This document shows, piece after piece, positions 1 through 5,862 of a DNA stretch of 6,104 nt (its first letter is position 1; every line of letters begins with the position of its first letter). Source of the stretch: Cyanobacteria bacterium UBA11153 (GTDB taxonomy: Bacteria > Cyanobacteriota > Cyanobacteriia > Cyanobacteriales > Coleofasciculaceae); contig DOIX01000118.1 in the NCBI GenBank assembly GCA_003511885.1, positions 592 through 6,695 on the forward strand, written 5' to 3'. A program made the translations under genes and the position numbers. The notes under the pieces were generated by a model. It saw only the letters and a list, made by a program, of their open reading frames with translations. It was not told the DNA's origin and made no database searches.

Positions 1-1784
1 GTAAAACTACTATTTCCGTTTACAGTTACCGTACCGCTATCGCTGATATTTCCTGTGGTAGCAGTTACGGTTAAATCCTTAGTCGTGATAGTCCCCAAGT
101 CTACTTGAGCTGCTGTTATAGTAAGATTTCTTCCATTAGTATTAAGGGAACTTCCCGTATTCATTATAAAGGAGCCACTGCCATCAGGTGTACCTGCATC
201 TGCAGTAAAGGATATTGTTCCATTACCGCTGGCAAAAGTTAGCGATACATTATTATCAATGGTGATATCGTTAGTGGCTTGGAGACTAACATTAGTACTA
301 CCAGATAATCCCTCTAATTCTGATTTATAGATAGTACTCGGTATCGTATCGCCAGAGTTAACTTGACCGTTATTACCAGCAGGGTTATTACCAAAGGCAT
401 TTGTTAATACACCGTTATCATCTCCATCATCCGTACCATCTTTAATTTCAATATCTGTCGGATCGAGCAGCAATGTGCCAAATGAACCGTTAGCTGCACT
501 AGTATCTACTTGACCTTGAAAGGTAAGATGTTTTTTACCGGAAACTTCAACAAAACCGCCATTACCACTATTACTACCACCACGAGCGCTAATATTACCG
601 TAAAAATTAGTATTTTTATCTGCCCAAGCAATTACTGTACCGCCATTTCCATCTCTCAAAGCATCGGCTTTAATCTCCGAATCTTTACTAACATAAGTGA
701 CAGCAGCATTAGGCAATTCCCCCTTACCCTGAAAATCCCCCCCAATCCTGACATTCCCCCCACCACTATCGCCAGAAGCATCGAGATTAGCACTAATCAA
801 ACCTACCTTATTGCCAATAATATTAATTTCACCGCCAACCTTAGTAATAGCGGAATTGGAAGTATCAACATTGCCGGATACTATAGTAACTCCCGATTCG
901 TTCGGGATAATCGTCTTCGATGCTGTTAGCTGTGCTTCTCCAGCTTGATTGACGCTAACTCCTGTTTCGACGTTTTTGGCTGCTCCTGTTAATAATGTCG
1001 GTAAGTCTTTGGCTGTAACTGGTAATACTAAGCCATTTTTATCTCTTGGTGGTTCAAATTCTAAGCTGAGGAGTTGTCCTTTTTGACTCATTTTTACCCG
1101 GTTTGTCCCAGGTACTCCGACAATGTTAATATCACCTCCTGGTGCGATTATTTTTCCGGTATTGATGACGGTGCTGCCAATTAAATTAATATTTTTTCCT
1201 TCACTAACTTCTAATTCACCTGCATTAATTATGACACCCTGTTGGGGCAAGTCGAAGGCAAATTGGTTAGGATTTCCGACTAAATTAGTATAATTATTTG
1301 TGCCAAGGGCATTAAACCACTTGTCGTTGCCAAAACCAATGGCTGAGGCGGTTGTGGCTGTAAAGTCTCCGGGTACGTTTAATCTGGCATTGGGACCAAA
1401 AATCATGCCAGCAGGATTCATTAAATATAGGTTGGAGTTTCCGCCTGTTACTTTAATTAAACCATTAATAATGGATGGATCTCCACCTACTACTCTTCCT
1501 AATATATTTTGGACTTGAGGATTAGATAGAAAGTTGGCAATTTGATTGGCATCTAAGCCTAGTTGTTGGAAACTGTGGAAAAGATTTTTGCCATCGCCAG
1601 AAAATGTCCCGCCGGAAATATTGAATGTTTGTCCGTTTACCGTGACAATTGTTCCCGTGCCATCTGCGGCTGAGGTAATCGGTTGGGCTACCACAACTGC
1701 TTTGAAAATAGGGGATGTGCCAAAGGCAAAAATCCACAGCCAAAATCCCGTTATAGCGGCTTTTAAAAGTGCGATGGTTTTCAT
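1..1784 (-). CDS. Two-partner-secretion exoprotein, filamentous hemagglutinin N-terminal domain (partial, C-terminus off window)
   Basis: This is the N-terminal 594 codons of a large secreted protein, open to the left edge without any stop in this frame. Residues 1-33 look like a signal peptide: Lys2 and Lys8, then a hydrophobic stretch, with likely cleavage after VVVA33. From about residue 35 it reads as a TPS/hemagglutination-activity domain: ADGTGTIVTVNG, then LFHSFQQLGL at 70-79, NPQVQNILGRVVGG at about 88-101, and the family hallmark NPAGMIFGPNARL at 123-135. Later come FVEVSGK (411-417) and LLLDPTDIEI (438-447), and Gly/Asn/Thr/Ser-rich strands typical of a beta-helix passenger. In this family the TPS domain is recognised by an outer-membrane TpsB pore, and the protein ends up at the surface or is released. 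No TpsB gene is visible here. The start is ATG at 1784: AGGTGAGAG lies 8 nt upstream and an in-frame stop sits at 1800-1802. Any C-terminal domain (CHAT or other) cannot be judged. Adhesin or other surface roles are inferred from the family. Confidence 0.93.
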   Translation of the reverse strand, partial: MKTIALLKAAITGFWLWIFAFGTSPIFKAVVVAQPITSAADGTGTIVTVNGQTFNISGGTFSGDGKNLFHSFQQLGLDANQIANFLSNPQVQNILGRVVGGDPSIINGLIKVTGGNSNLYLMNPAGMIFGPNARLNVPGDFTATTASAIGFGNDKWFNALGTNNYTNLVGNPNQFAFDLPQQGVIINAGELEVSEGKNINLIGSTVINTGKIIAPGGDINIVGVPGTNRVKMSQKGQLLSLEFEPPRDKNGLVLPVTAKDLPTLLTGAAKNVETGVSVNQAGEAQLTASKTIIPNESGVTIVSGNVDTSNSAITKVGGEINIIGNKVGLISANLDASGDSGGGNVRIGGDFQGKGELPNAAVTYVSKDSEIKADALRDGNGGTVIAWADKNTNFYGNISARGGSNSGNGGFVEVSGKKHLTFQGQVDTSAANGSFGTLLLDPTDIEIKDGTDDGDDNGVLTNAFGNNPAGNNGQVNSGDTIPSTIYKSELEGLSGSTNVSLQATNDITIDNNVSLTFASGNGTISFTADAGTPDGSGSFIMNTGSSLNTNGRNLTITAAQVDLGTITTKDLTVTATTGNISDSGTVTVNGNSSF

Positions 1785-1792
1785 GGTTAATG

Positions 1793-1801
1793 CTCTCACC
1801 T
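1793..1801 (-). promoter_or_regulatory. Ribosome binding site of the TPS exoprotein gene
   Basis: Read on the minus strand the sequence is AGGTGAGAG, followed by an 8-nt spacer and then ATG at 1784. With the in-frame stop just upstream (1800-1802), it fixes the start of the exoprotein. A GTG at 1799 is the only alternative in-frame start and would lie inside this site. Confidence 0.7.
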
Positions 1802-1906
1802 AGAGATATTGATGTTTGAGCGGAATCTGATTTTTGATATAGCAAGGGGCTATGGGCTAGAGCAGAAAGCTTTCAAATCAATGGTTTGAGAAATTGAGAA
1901 TGTCTT

Positions 1907-1922
1907 AACCGCTCTGGCGGTT
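1907..1922. repeat. Perfect 6-bp inverted repeat upstream of the exoprotein gene
   Basis: AACCGC and GCGGTT flank a TCTG loop. The repeat lies about 120 bp upstream of the exoprotein start. No T-run follows on either strand, so it does not look like a terminator. It could be an operator or a hairpin in a leader RNA; neither role is shown. Confidence 0.4.
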
Positions 1923-2084
1923 GCTATAACTTAGGCAAAGAAAGGGGGTTTTTGATAAAATTTTGGGTTTGTCAACTGGAAATTAAGGAATTAATCTGGT
2001 TTCTTTTATCTTTGTGTAAGTCGTATTCTTCTTGAGGGTTACACCAACAAGCTTAATTAAACTTTTTTCGCGGGTAGGATTTTG

Positions 2085-2113
2085 GCGATAGCTTCCCTCG
2101 CCTTCGGCATCGC
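2085..2113. repeat. Short interspersed palindromic repeat, cyanobacterial type
   Basis: The segment opens with GCGATAGC and closes with GCATCGC, which pair as GCGAT/ATCGC plus GC/GC with one bulged A. The loop is TTCCCTCGCCTTCG. GC-rich units combining GCGAT, CCTTCGG and ATCGC are commonly scattered in intergenic DNA of filamentous cyanobacteria. This copy stands alone in an otherwise AT-rich region. Confidence 0.5.
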
Positions 2114-2237
2114 AGTTTATGGTGGATAATTTTGGTAGTTTGTCCTGTGGCTCTAAATTAGAGGTTGTATCATGATATTACTCAGGCTAAGTTTATTTTT
2201 GTTTGATAGCAACAGCTATATCGGTTAGGACATAAGC

Positions 2238-2266
2238 GGAGAGCGGACTGTTACATATCGCTCTTC
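2238..2266. repeat. Inverted repeat (8-bp stem with one G-T pair)
   Basis: GGAGAGCG at 2238-2245 pairs with CGCTCTTC at 2259-2266. The loop is 13 nt and the core AGAGCG/CGCTCT is perfect. No U-run follows. Function is unknown; it could be one helix of a structured RNA. Confidence 0.3.
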
Positions 2267-2429
2267 TGTTAAACTGGGGGGCAACCCTGATTGTTTCGCG
2301 GGCTTTTCAATGCCAATTCGTCTTTTATCAAAGTTACAGCAGCGCCATAACTGTCAACTCTCATAGTGGGGATAGCCCTCCTGACATCAATTTGGCAATA
2401 GCATCTCTGACTCAAACTCTTACAGGCTG

Positions 2430-2452
2430 CGGATCTGACGCTTACAGATCTG
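2430..2452. repeat. Inverted repeat (8-bp stem, 7-nt loop) upstream of the ABC ATPase
   Basis: CGGATCTG at 2430-2437 pairs with CAGATCTG at 2445-2452 around the loop ACGCTTA. One pair is G-T and the GATCTG/CAGATC core is perfect. It lies just upstream of the candidate promoter at 2479-2506, so it may be an operator or part of an upstream RNA rather than a terminator; no T-run follows. Confidence 0.35.
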
Positions 2453-2478
2453 ATTTACTCGTCCGATTGACTTACTAC

Positions 2479-2506
2479 TTGTGGCAGATGGTCTATATGC
2501 TATCAT
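2479..2506 (+). promoter_or_regulatory. Candidate sigma70-type promoter for the ABC ATPase
   Basis: TTGTGG at 2479-2484 and TATCAT at 2501-2506 are separated by 16 bp, a reasonable -35/-10 arrangement pointing toward the ABC ATPase. If it is used and translation begins near 2662, the leader would be about 150 nt. The match is ordinary and could be chance in AT-rich DNA. Confidence 0.25.
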
Positions 2507-2552
2507 AGTTCATTTTTCGGAAAATGATTCAAAATAGTTTAACAAAACCGAT

Positions 2553-3350
2553 TTGGTGTTATATTTCTTAACATGTGTCTACCCAACTATTCTCCCAATC
2601 TATTCTGTTGTGTTTCCTAAACGCCGAAGGCAGGTTGATACGCTCTCAAGAGATTTTCATTATGGCGAAACTGCCACTATCGTTGCCCAAGGCATAGAAA
2701 TGGCGTTTCAGTCGGGAAATCAGTCTTATCAAGTGCTGAAAGGTATTGACTTGGCAATTCAAAGTGGTGATATTCAACTTTTGATGGGACCATCTGGCTC
2801 TGGTAAAACTACTTTATTGTCAATCTTGGCTGGATTGTTGCAACCGACGGCGGGTAAGGTTTATTTATTGGGGGAAGAGATTACAAGGTTATCTCAATCT
2901 AAGCTAACTAGTTTTAGACGAGAAAAGATTGGCTTTATTTTCCAAAATTTTAATCTGTTTCCGGCTTTAACGGCGGCGGAGAATATAGAGGTTGTCTTAA
3001 ATATTAAAGGAATTAAGGGGGGGAAAGCGCGATCGCAAGCTCGGGTATTATTGGAACATGTTGGCTTGGGTTTGCAGGCTCATCAGAAGCCAGCAGACTT
3101 ATCGGGCGGGCAAAAACAACGGGTTGCGATCGCGCGGGCATTAGCTGGACATCCTAAAATTATTATGGCGGATGAACCTACGGCTGCTTTGGATTCTCAA
3201 AGCGGTCATAATGTGATTGAGTTATTGCGTCGGTTGGCTAAGGAGGAGGGTTGTACTGTTTTGATGGTAACTCACGATCCGAGAATTATTGATGTGGCTG
3301 ATAGTGTTATTTATTTGGAAGATGGGGCTTTGCAGAAATCTCATCTTTAA
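2553..3350 (+). CDS. ABC transporter ATP-binding protein, LolD/MacB/DevA type; probable 1-nt lesion at its 5' end
   Basis: This is a cytoplasmic nucleotide-binding subunit that would hydrolyse ATP to drive a membrane partner of the lipoprotein-release/MacB/DevBCA exporter class. The full motif set is present, numbered from the TTG at 2553: Walker A GPSGSGKTT (79-87), Q-loop Gln131, signature LSGGQKQR (183-190), Walker B IIMADE (203-208) and H-loop His241. The C-terminus THDPRIIDVADSVIYLEDG resembles DevA/LolD proteins. The catalytic core looks intact. The 5' end does not. Homology begins near residue 40 (TATIVAQGIEMAF), and the preceding 39 residues look non-coding. In-frame starts at TTG 2553, GTG 2556 or GTG 2610 have no Shine-Dalgarno. 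ATG 2700 follows AAGG but would delete the first beta strand. The best start, ATG 2662 with AAGAGA upstream, is out of frame by one base. Coordinates here give the open frame, not a confirmed start. No permease or membrane-fusion gene adjoins it. The exact transported substrate is unknown. Confidence 0.88.
   Translation: MVLYFLTCVYPTILPIYSVVFPKRRRQVDTLSRDFHYGETATIVAQGIEMAFQSGNQSYQVLKGIDLAIQSGDIQLLMGPSGSGKTTLLSILAGLLQPTAGKVYLLGEEITRLSQSKLTSFRREKIGFIFQNFNLFPALTAAENIEVVLNIKGIKGGKARSQARVLLEHVGLGLQAHQKPADLSGGQKQRVAIARALAGHPKIIMADEPTAALDSQSGHNVIELLRRLAKEEGCTVLMVTHDPRIIDVADSVIYLEDGALQKSHL
2648..2670 (+). other. Probable original ribosome binding site and start codon of the ABC ATPase, now out of frame
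   Basis: AAGAGA at 2648-2653 lies 8 nt before ATG at 2662. Read as is, the ATG gives MAKLPLSLPKA and stops. Adding one A to the AAA run at 2668-2670 gives MAK followed directly by TATIVAQGIEMAF, the natural beginning of an ABC ATPase of about 229 residues. The one-base shift at a homopolymer suggests either a true frameshift mutation or a sequencing/assembly error. Confidence 0.6.
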
Positions 3351-3354
3351 TTGT

Positions 3355-3386
3355 TAATGGCTAATGGCTAATGGCTAATGGCTAAT
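3355..3386. repeat. Tandem heptanucleotide repeat, TAATGGC x4
   Basis: Four perfect copies of TAATGGC (3355-3382) plus a partial fifth (TAAT) begin four bases after the ABC ATPase stop. Such short tandemly repeated heptamers (STRR-like) are typical of filamentous cyanobacterial intergenic DNA. The same motif family recurs inverted near 6041-6052. Confidence 0.85.
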
Positions 3387-3420
3387 AAACTTTTTATTCC
3401 CTATTCCCTAGCCCCTAGCC
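3380..3420. terminator. Possible weak bidirectional hairpin between convergent genes
   Basis: GGCTA at 3380-3384, from the TAATGGC tract, can pair with TAGCC at 3409-3413 or 3416-3420 in the CTAGCCC tract. Because both tracts are repetitive, several registers are possible. The stem is only 5 bp and no strong T-run follows, so terminator function for the two convergent genes is a guess. Confidence 0.2.
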
Positions 3421-3449
3421 ACTAGTCCCTAGCCCCTAGCCCCTAGCCC
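3401..3449. repeat. Tandem heptanucleotide repeat, CTAGCCC-type, seven units
   Basis: Seven 7-bp units in register: CTATTCC, CTAGCCC, CTAGCCA, CTAGTCC, then CTAGCCC three times. The last unit (3443-3449) lies inside the epimerase gene and encodes, on the minus strand, its stop codon TAG (3443-3445) and the preceding glycine. The unit differs from the TAATGGC tract next to it, so two heptamer families abut in one 95-bp convergent intergenic region. Confidence 0.85.
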
Positions 3450-4408
3450 CTCATTTCCTTAACTATTCCCTGTAAAGTATCAGATATGGAGCGAGGATTC
3501 CAGCCTAATTCTTGACGGGCTTTGGTAGCGTCAACTCGCACGCAACGTTCATAAATATAATGAACTCTTTCTTTACTAATTGGTGGTTGCCAGTTAAATA
3601 TCCTTCCGATGGGATCGAGAATATTTCCTGCTAAAACAACTAGGGGTTTCGGGACTTCCATTGGTACGGGAATTCCGGCAGTTTGACTGAGAATACCAAA
3701 CATTTCGCGAGTGGATAAATCGCCAGCCGAAATAATATATTTTTCGCCGTTTTTCCCTTTTTCAGCGGCTAAGATCATTCCTGTTACTAAGTCATCGACA
3801 TGAACAATGCCTGTAATCCTCTCGCCTCCTGCCCAAACCTTCAATCCTCCTTTGAGAAATTGCTGGATTACTGGACCAAAATGAGGATCGTCTGCACCAA
3901 AAATTCCTGATGGTAATATACTAACTACAGGCAATCCTTTTGCTGCAAATTCATCTACTAATTGTTGAGCTTGATATTTTGTGCGATCGTATTCTCCTGA
4001 AAAGTCAGTTTGTTGTCGTTGAAATGTTTCATTAACGGGTTTACCTTTAGTATCGCCAAAGACACCAATTGTACTGCAATAAACCATTTTCGATACGCCA
4101 ACCGATTGGGCAACTTCCAATACATTACGGGTTCCCTCTACATTTACCCGTGCCATTTTTTTGCCATCCACTATCCCTAATTCCACATAAGCAGCCGTAT
4201 GGAATACCCAATCTACTCCAGCCATCGCCGCCGTCAAACTATCTCGCTCCGCGATATCACCGTAGACTAATTTCAGCTTACAATCAGCGATGCGATCGCA
4301 ATTACTCGATTTTCGCACTAAACCGACAACATCATCGCCTCTCTTCTCTAATAATTTGACTAAATGGGAACCTGTAAATCCATTTGCGCCCGTTACCAGT
4401 ACTTTCAT
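3443..4408 (-). CDS. Extended SDR family NAD(P)-dependent epimerase/reductase (dihydroflavonol reductase/HpnA-like)
   Basis: A soluble 321-residue oxidoreductase with a complete extended-SDR plan. The N-terminal Rossmann nucleotide loop TGANGFTG is at 6-13. YGD at 49-51 reads the adenine ring, HTAAY is at 70-74 and NVEGT at 89-93. The active site has Ser112/Thr113 (YCSTIGVFG) and the catalytic pair Tyr140-x3-Lys144. The C-terminal half (HVDD, GEKYIISAGDLSTREMF, and near the end ARQELGWNPRSI) matches the substrate-binding part of the dihydroflavonol-4-reductase / hopanoid-associated epimerase (HpnA) group. Length is normal for that group, so the gene appears complete. It should act on a nucleotide sugar or a ketone/alcohol substrate; which one cannot be told from sequence. 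ATG at 4408 has GGGAGG (minus strand, 4413-4418) only 4 nt upstream. It is convergent with the ABC ATPase and divergent from the DUF1460 gene. Its stop codon is supplied by a heptamer repeat tract. Confidence 0.92.
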   Translation of the reverse strand: MKVLVTGANGFTGSHLVKLLEKRGDDVVGLVRKSSNCDRIADCKLKLVYGDIAERDSLTAAMAGVDWVFHTAAYVELGIVDGKKMARVNVEGTRNVLEVAQSVGVSKMVYCSTIGVFGDTKGKPVNETFQRQQTDFSGEYDRTKYQAQQLVDEFAAKGLPVVSILPSGIFGADDPHFGPVIQQFLKGGLKVWAGGERITGIVHVDDLVTGMILAAEKGKNGEKYIISAGDLSTREMFGILSQTAGIPVPMEVPKPLVVLAGNILDPIGRIFNWQPPISKERVHYIYERCVRVDATKARQELGWNPRSISDTLQGIVKEMRG

Positions 4409-4427
4409 AATGCCTCCCGTTTTTTAA

Positions 4428-4455
4428 TTAACTATAGTCCAACAGGTGATATAAT
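4428..4455 (+). promoter_or_regulatory. Sigma70-type promoter of the DUF1460 gene
   Basis: TTAACT at 4428-4433, a 16-bp spacer, and a perfect -10 TATAAT at 4450-4455. Transcription would begin near 4462, giving a leader of about 20 nt before ATG 4484 and supporting that start over upstream codons. The -35 overlaps the candidate minus-strand -10 of the epimerase gene. Confidence 0.6.
4431..4436 (-). promoter_or_regulatory. Candidate -10 element of the epimerase gene
   Basis: On the minus strand this reads TATAGT, about 22 bp upstream of the epimerase ATG. A possible -35, TTGGAT (4456-4461), lies at a long 19-bp spacing, so the promoter is weak or uses an activator. It shares bases 4431-4433 with the opposite promoter's -35. 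Confidence 0.35.
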
Positions 4456-4483
4456 ATCCAATTGTCACTATTTCCGATCTTAC

Positions 4484-5503
4484 ATGTTCAAAATATCCGG
4501 AATATCTGGAGCAGTATTAATAATGACCACTGGGATAAACTTACATTTTCTATCTCAAGCAAAAGTGAACCCTTCCCTCCACAACTCTAACATTTTAACT
4601 AACAAGACATCTGTTCCCCAACACCCTAAAGAAATTGAAAAATCACCTAACATATCGACTGCCAAACCCCCCAACCGAATAGAAAAATCCCCAAACATAT
4701 CCGCTGCCAACACCCCTACTCAAGAAGAGATGGAACATTTCCAGGAAATCATCGAAAACGCGATCGCGCAACAACTATACAATAAATCCATGCCAGATAT
4801 TATAATCGCGATCGCCAATCAATTTCTCGGTACGCCCTATCAAGCGGGATTATTGGATAAATCCCAGGAAGAGACTCTCGTTGTCACCCTCGATAAATTT
4901 GACTGTGTATTATTTATCGAAACCGTCTTAGCCATGGCGCGGGGTATAGCCGTGCAAGATTACTATTATGAAACATTTCGCGATCGCATTATGGATCAAC
5001 GCTATCAGAATGGGCAACTAAATGGGTATTGCAGTCGCCTCCATTATTTCTCATCATGGATTGATGATAACGAGAAACGGGGTACTGTGGAAAATATTAC
5101 CGTAAATTTGGGAGGCGTACCCCTGAATAAGCAATTAAACTATATGAGTACCCATCGCCAAAGCTATCCTCAGTTAGTGGATAATCAGGTAAATTACCAA
5201 TGTATTCGAGAAATGGAGGCTAAACTCAATAGTCTCAAGATTAATTATATTCCTACTCATCAGATTTCCCGTATATACGAGCGCTTACAACCAGGAGATA
5301 TTATTGGAGTTGCTACTGATATTCCAGGCTTAGATGTTACTCATACTGGATTAGTTTATCGGCAAACTAATGGAAATATTGGTTTAATTCATGCTTCTCC
5401 TGGTAGGAGTGTTAGGGTGGCTGGTGATTTGCAGCAATATGTGGGGAATGTCAAACATGCGATTGGTATTATTGTGACTCGCCCTGTGGATTCTGTTTTT
5501 TAA
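4484..5503 (+). CDS. Exported DUF1460 protein, N-acetylmuramoyl-L-alanine amidase-like (NlpC/P60 superfamily)
   Basis: A 339-residue protein. Residues 1-26 look like a signal peptide: Lys3, the hydrophobic stretch ISGAVLIMTTGI, and likely cleavage after SQA26. Residues 27-80 are a Pro/Asn/Ser-rich linker containing two 15-residue copies (50-64 and 65-79, sharing IEKSPNIS). The DUF1460 domain runs from about 105 to 334: FLGTPYQAG (114-122), FDC141 with the likely nucleophile Cys followed by FIETVLA, RYQNG (173-177), SRLHYFSSW (184-192), LGG and NYMSTH (219-224), GDIIGVAT (271-278), GLDVTHTG (282-289, His287 probably catalytic) and LIHAS (301-305). The family has a papain-like NlpC/P60 fold and is described as amidase-like; cleavage of peptidoglycan stem peptides in the periplasm is the likely role. 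ATG 4484 is preferred because it gives a clean signal peptide just after a good promoter. The frame opens earlier, from 4364, but that part overlaps the epimerase. No Shine-Dalgarno is seen, which is not rare in cyanobacteria. Confidence 0.9.
   Translation: MFKISGISGAVLIMTTGINLHFLSQAKVNPSLHNSNILTNKTSVPQHPKEIEKSPNISTAKPPNRIEKSPNISAANTPTQEEMEHFQEIIENAIAQQLYNKSMPDIIIAIANQFLGTPYQAGLLDKSQEETLVVTLDKFDCVLFIETVLAMARGIAVQDYYYETFRDRIMDQRYQNGQLNGYCSRLHYFSSWIDDNEKRGTVENITVNLGGVPLNKQLNYMSTHRQSYPQLVDNQVNYQCIREMEAKLNSLKINYIPTHQISRIYERLQPGDIIGVATDIPGLDVTHTGLVYRQTNGNIGLIHASPGRSVRVAGDLQQYVGNVKHAIGIIVTRPVDSVF
4631..4720 (+). repeat. In-frame duplicated 45-bp unit encoding a periplasmic linker
   Basis: Two 45-bp units code for EIEKSPNISTAKPPN and RIEKSPNISAANTPT, identical at 10 of 15 residues. 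Several codons differ synonymously (TCA/TCC, CCT/CCA), so the duplication is not very recent. It lengthens the linker between the signal peptide and the hydrolase domain. Confidence 0.75.
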
Positions 5504-5533
5504 TTGGGTTGGATGATGATTCTTTTTTTACAC

Positions 5534-5572
5534 AGAGGTACGCAGAGGTTTCACGGAGGTACGCAGAGGTTT
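5534..5572. repeat. Tandem repeat with 21-bp period (GAGGTACGCAGAGGTTT)
   Basis: The 17-mer GAGGTACGCAGAGGTTT occurs at 5535-5551 and again at 5556-5572, and each copy itself contains two GAGGT boxes. Similar ACGCAGAGG-type strings are scattered in cyanobacterial intergenic DNA. They are often mistranslated as hypothetical proteins containing QRYAEV. Confidence 0.7.
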
Positions 5573-5647
5573 TTTGGTATCTCTCTTTAGGGATGATTGG
5601 AGATTATAAAATATGGATGTATGGAGAGATTTTTTGGCATTTCTGTC

Positions 5648-5748
5648 TAATACCAATTGGTCTTTTCAATGAGACATTTAGAACTCTCCTCTTATTAAGG
5701 GGGAGAGCAAGAGAGAATATGTGTCAAACATAAACCTAATTGGTATAA
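5648..5748. repeat. Fold-back, MITE-like element with terminal inverted repeats and an internal hairpin
   Basis: ATACCAATTGG at 5650-5660 is the inverse of CTAATTGGTAT at 5736-5746 (11 positions, one G-T). Inside, CTCTCCTCTT (5684-5693) pairs with AGGGGGAGAG (5698-5707) around a 4-nt ATTA loop. A further short helix, GACA (5673-5676) with TGTC (5722-5725), nests between them. TAA flanks both ends (5648-5650 and 5746-5748), compatible with a TA-centred target duplication. No coding capacity. It may be a miniature transposable element or a structured transcript. Confidence 0.5.
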
Positions 5749-5862
5749 GGGATGATGAGAAATTATTTAGTATTGAAGTGGAGCGGAATAGGGTATAAAA
5801 CAGGCTAAAGGTCATTAGCTCTCCTTTGGATTATTCTACCACGATCGCTGAAATGACGCAAA

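Larger units (their letters stand above)
1802..2552. other. Intergenic region without a convincing gene; contains small inverted repeats
   Basis: About 750 bp between the divergently oriented exoprotein and ABC ATPase genes. I see no reading frame with recognisable protein similarity and no remnant of an ABC permease. It holds four short inverted repeats: 1907-1922, 2085-2113, 2238-2266 and 2430-2452. It contains no perfect HIP1 octamer. Promoters for both flanking genes should lie here, but only one weak candidate (2479-2506) could be pointed out. A structured small RNA or a decayed mobile element is possible but not demonstrable by eye. Confidence 0.6.

Noticed and set aside
510..1845. Open frames at 510-929 (+), 1300-1518 (+), 1546-1803 (+) and 1522-1845 (-)
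   Set aside because: All overlap the continuous minus-strand exoprotein frame, which has clear family motifs; their translations are low-complexity shadows.
2310..2366. Small ATG frame (MPIRLLSKLQQRH...)
   Set aside because: Only 18 codons, no ribosome binding site and no recognisable similarity.
2221..2552. Group II intron end or TnpB-type guide RNA remnant
   Set aside because: Hairpins are present, but I could not find a domain V signature, a transposase remnant or element boundaries to support either.
4069..4359. Plus-strand open frame antisense to the epimerase gene
   Set aside because: Lies wholly inside the epimerase gene, which has all SDR motifs; its translation resembles nothing.
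4364..4483. Upstream extension of the DUF1460 frame to 4364
   Set aside because: It would overlap the epimerase N-terminus and bury the signal peptide 40 residues in; the promoter at 4428-4455 lies inside it.
5509..5733. 74-residue open frame after the DUF1460 gene
   Set aside because: It starts at TTG without a ribosome site and translates a tandem repeat (QRYAEV units) and half of the fold-back element; most likely spurious.
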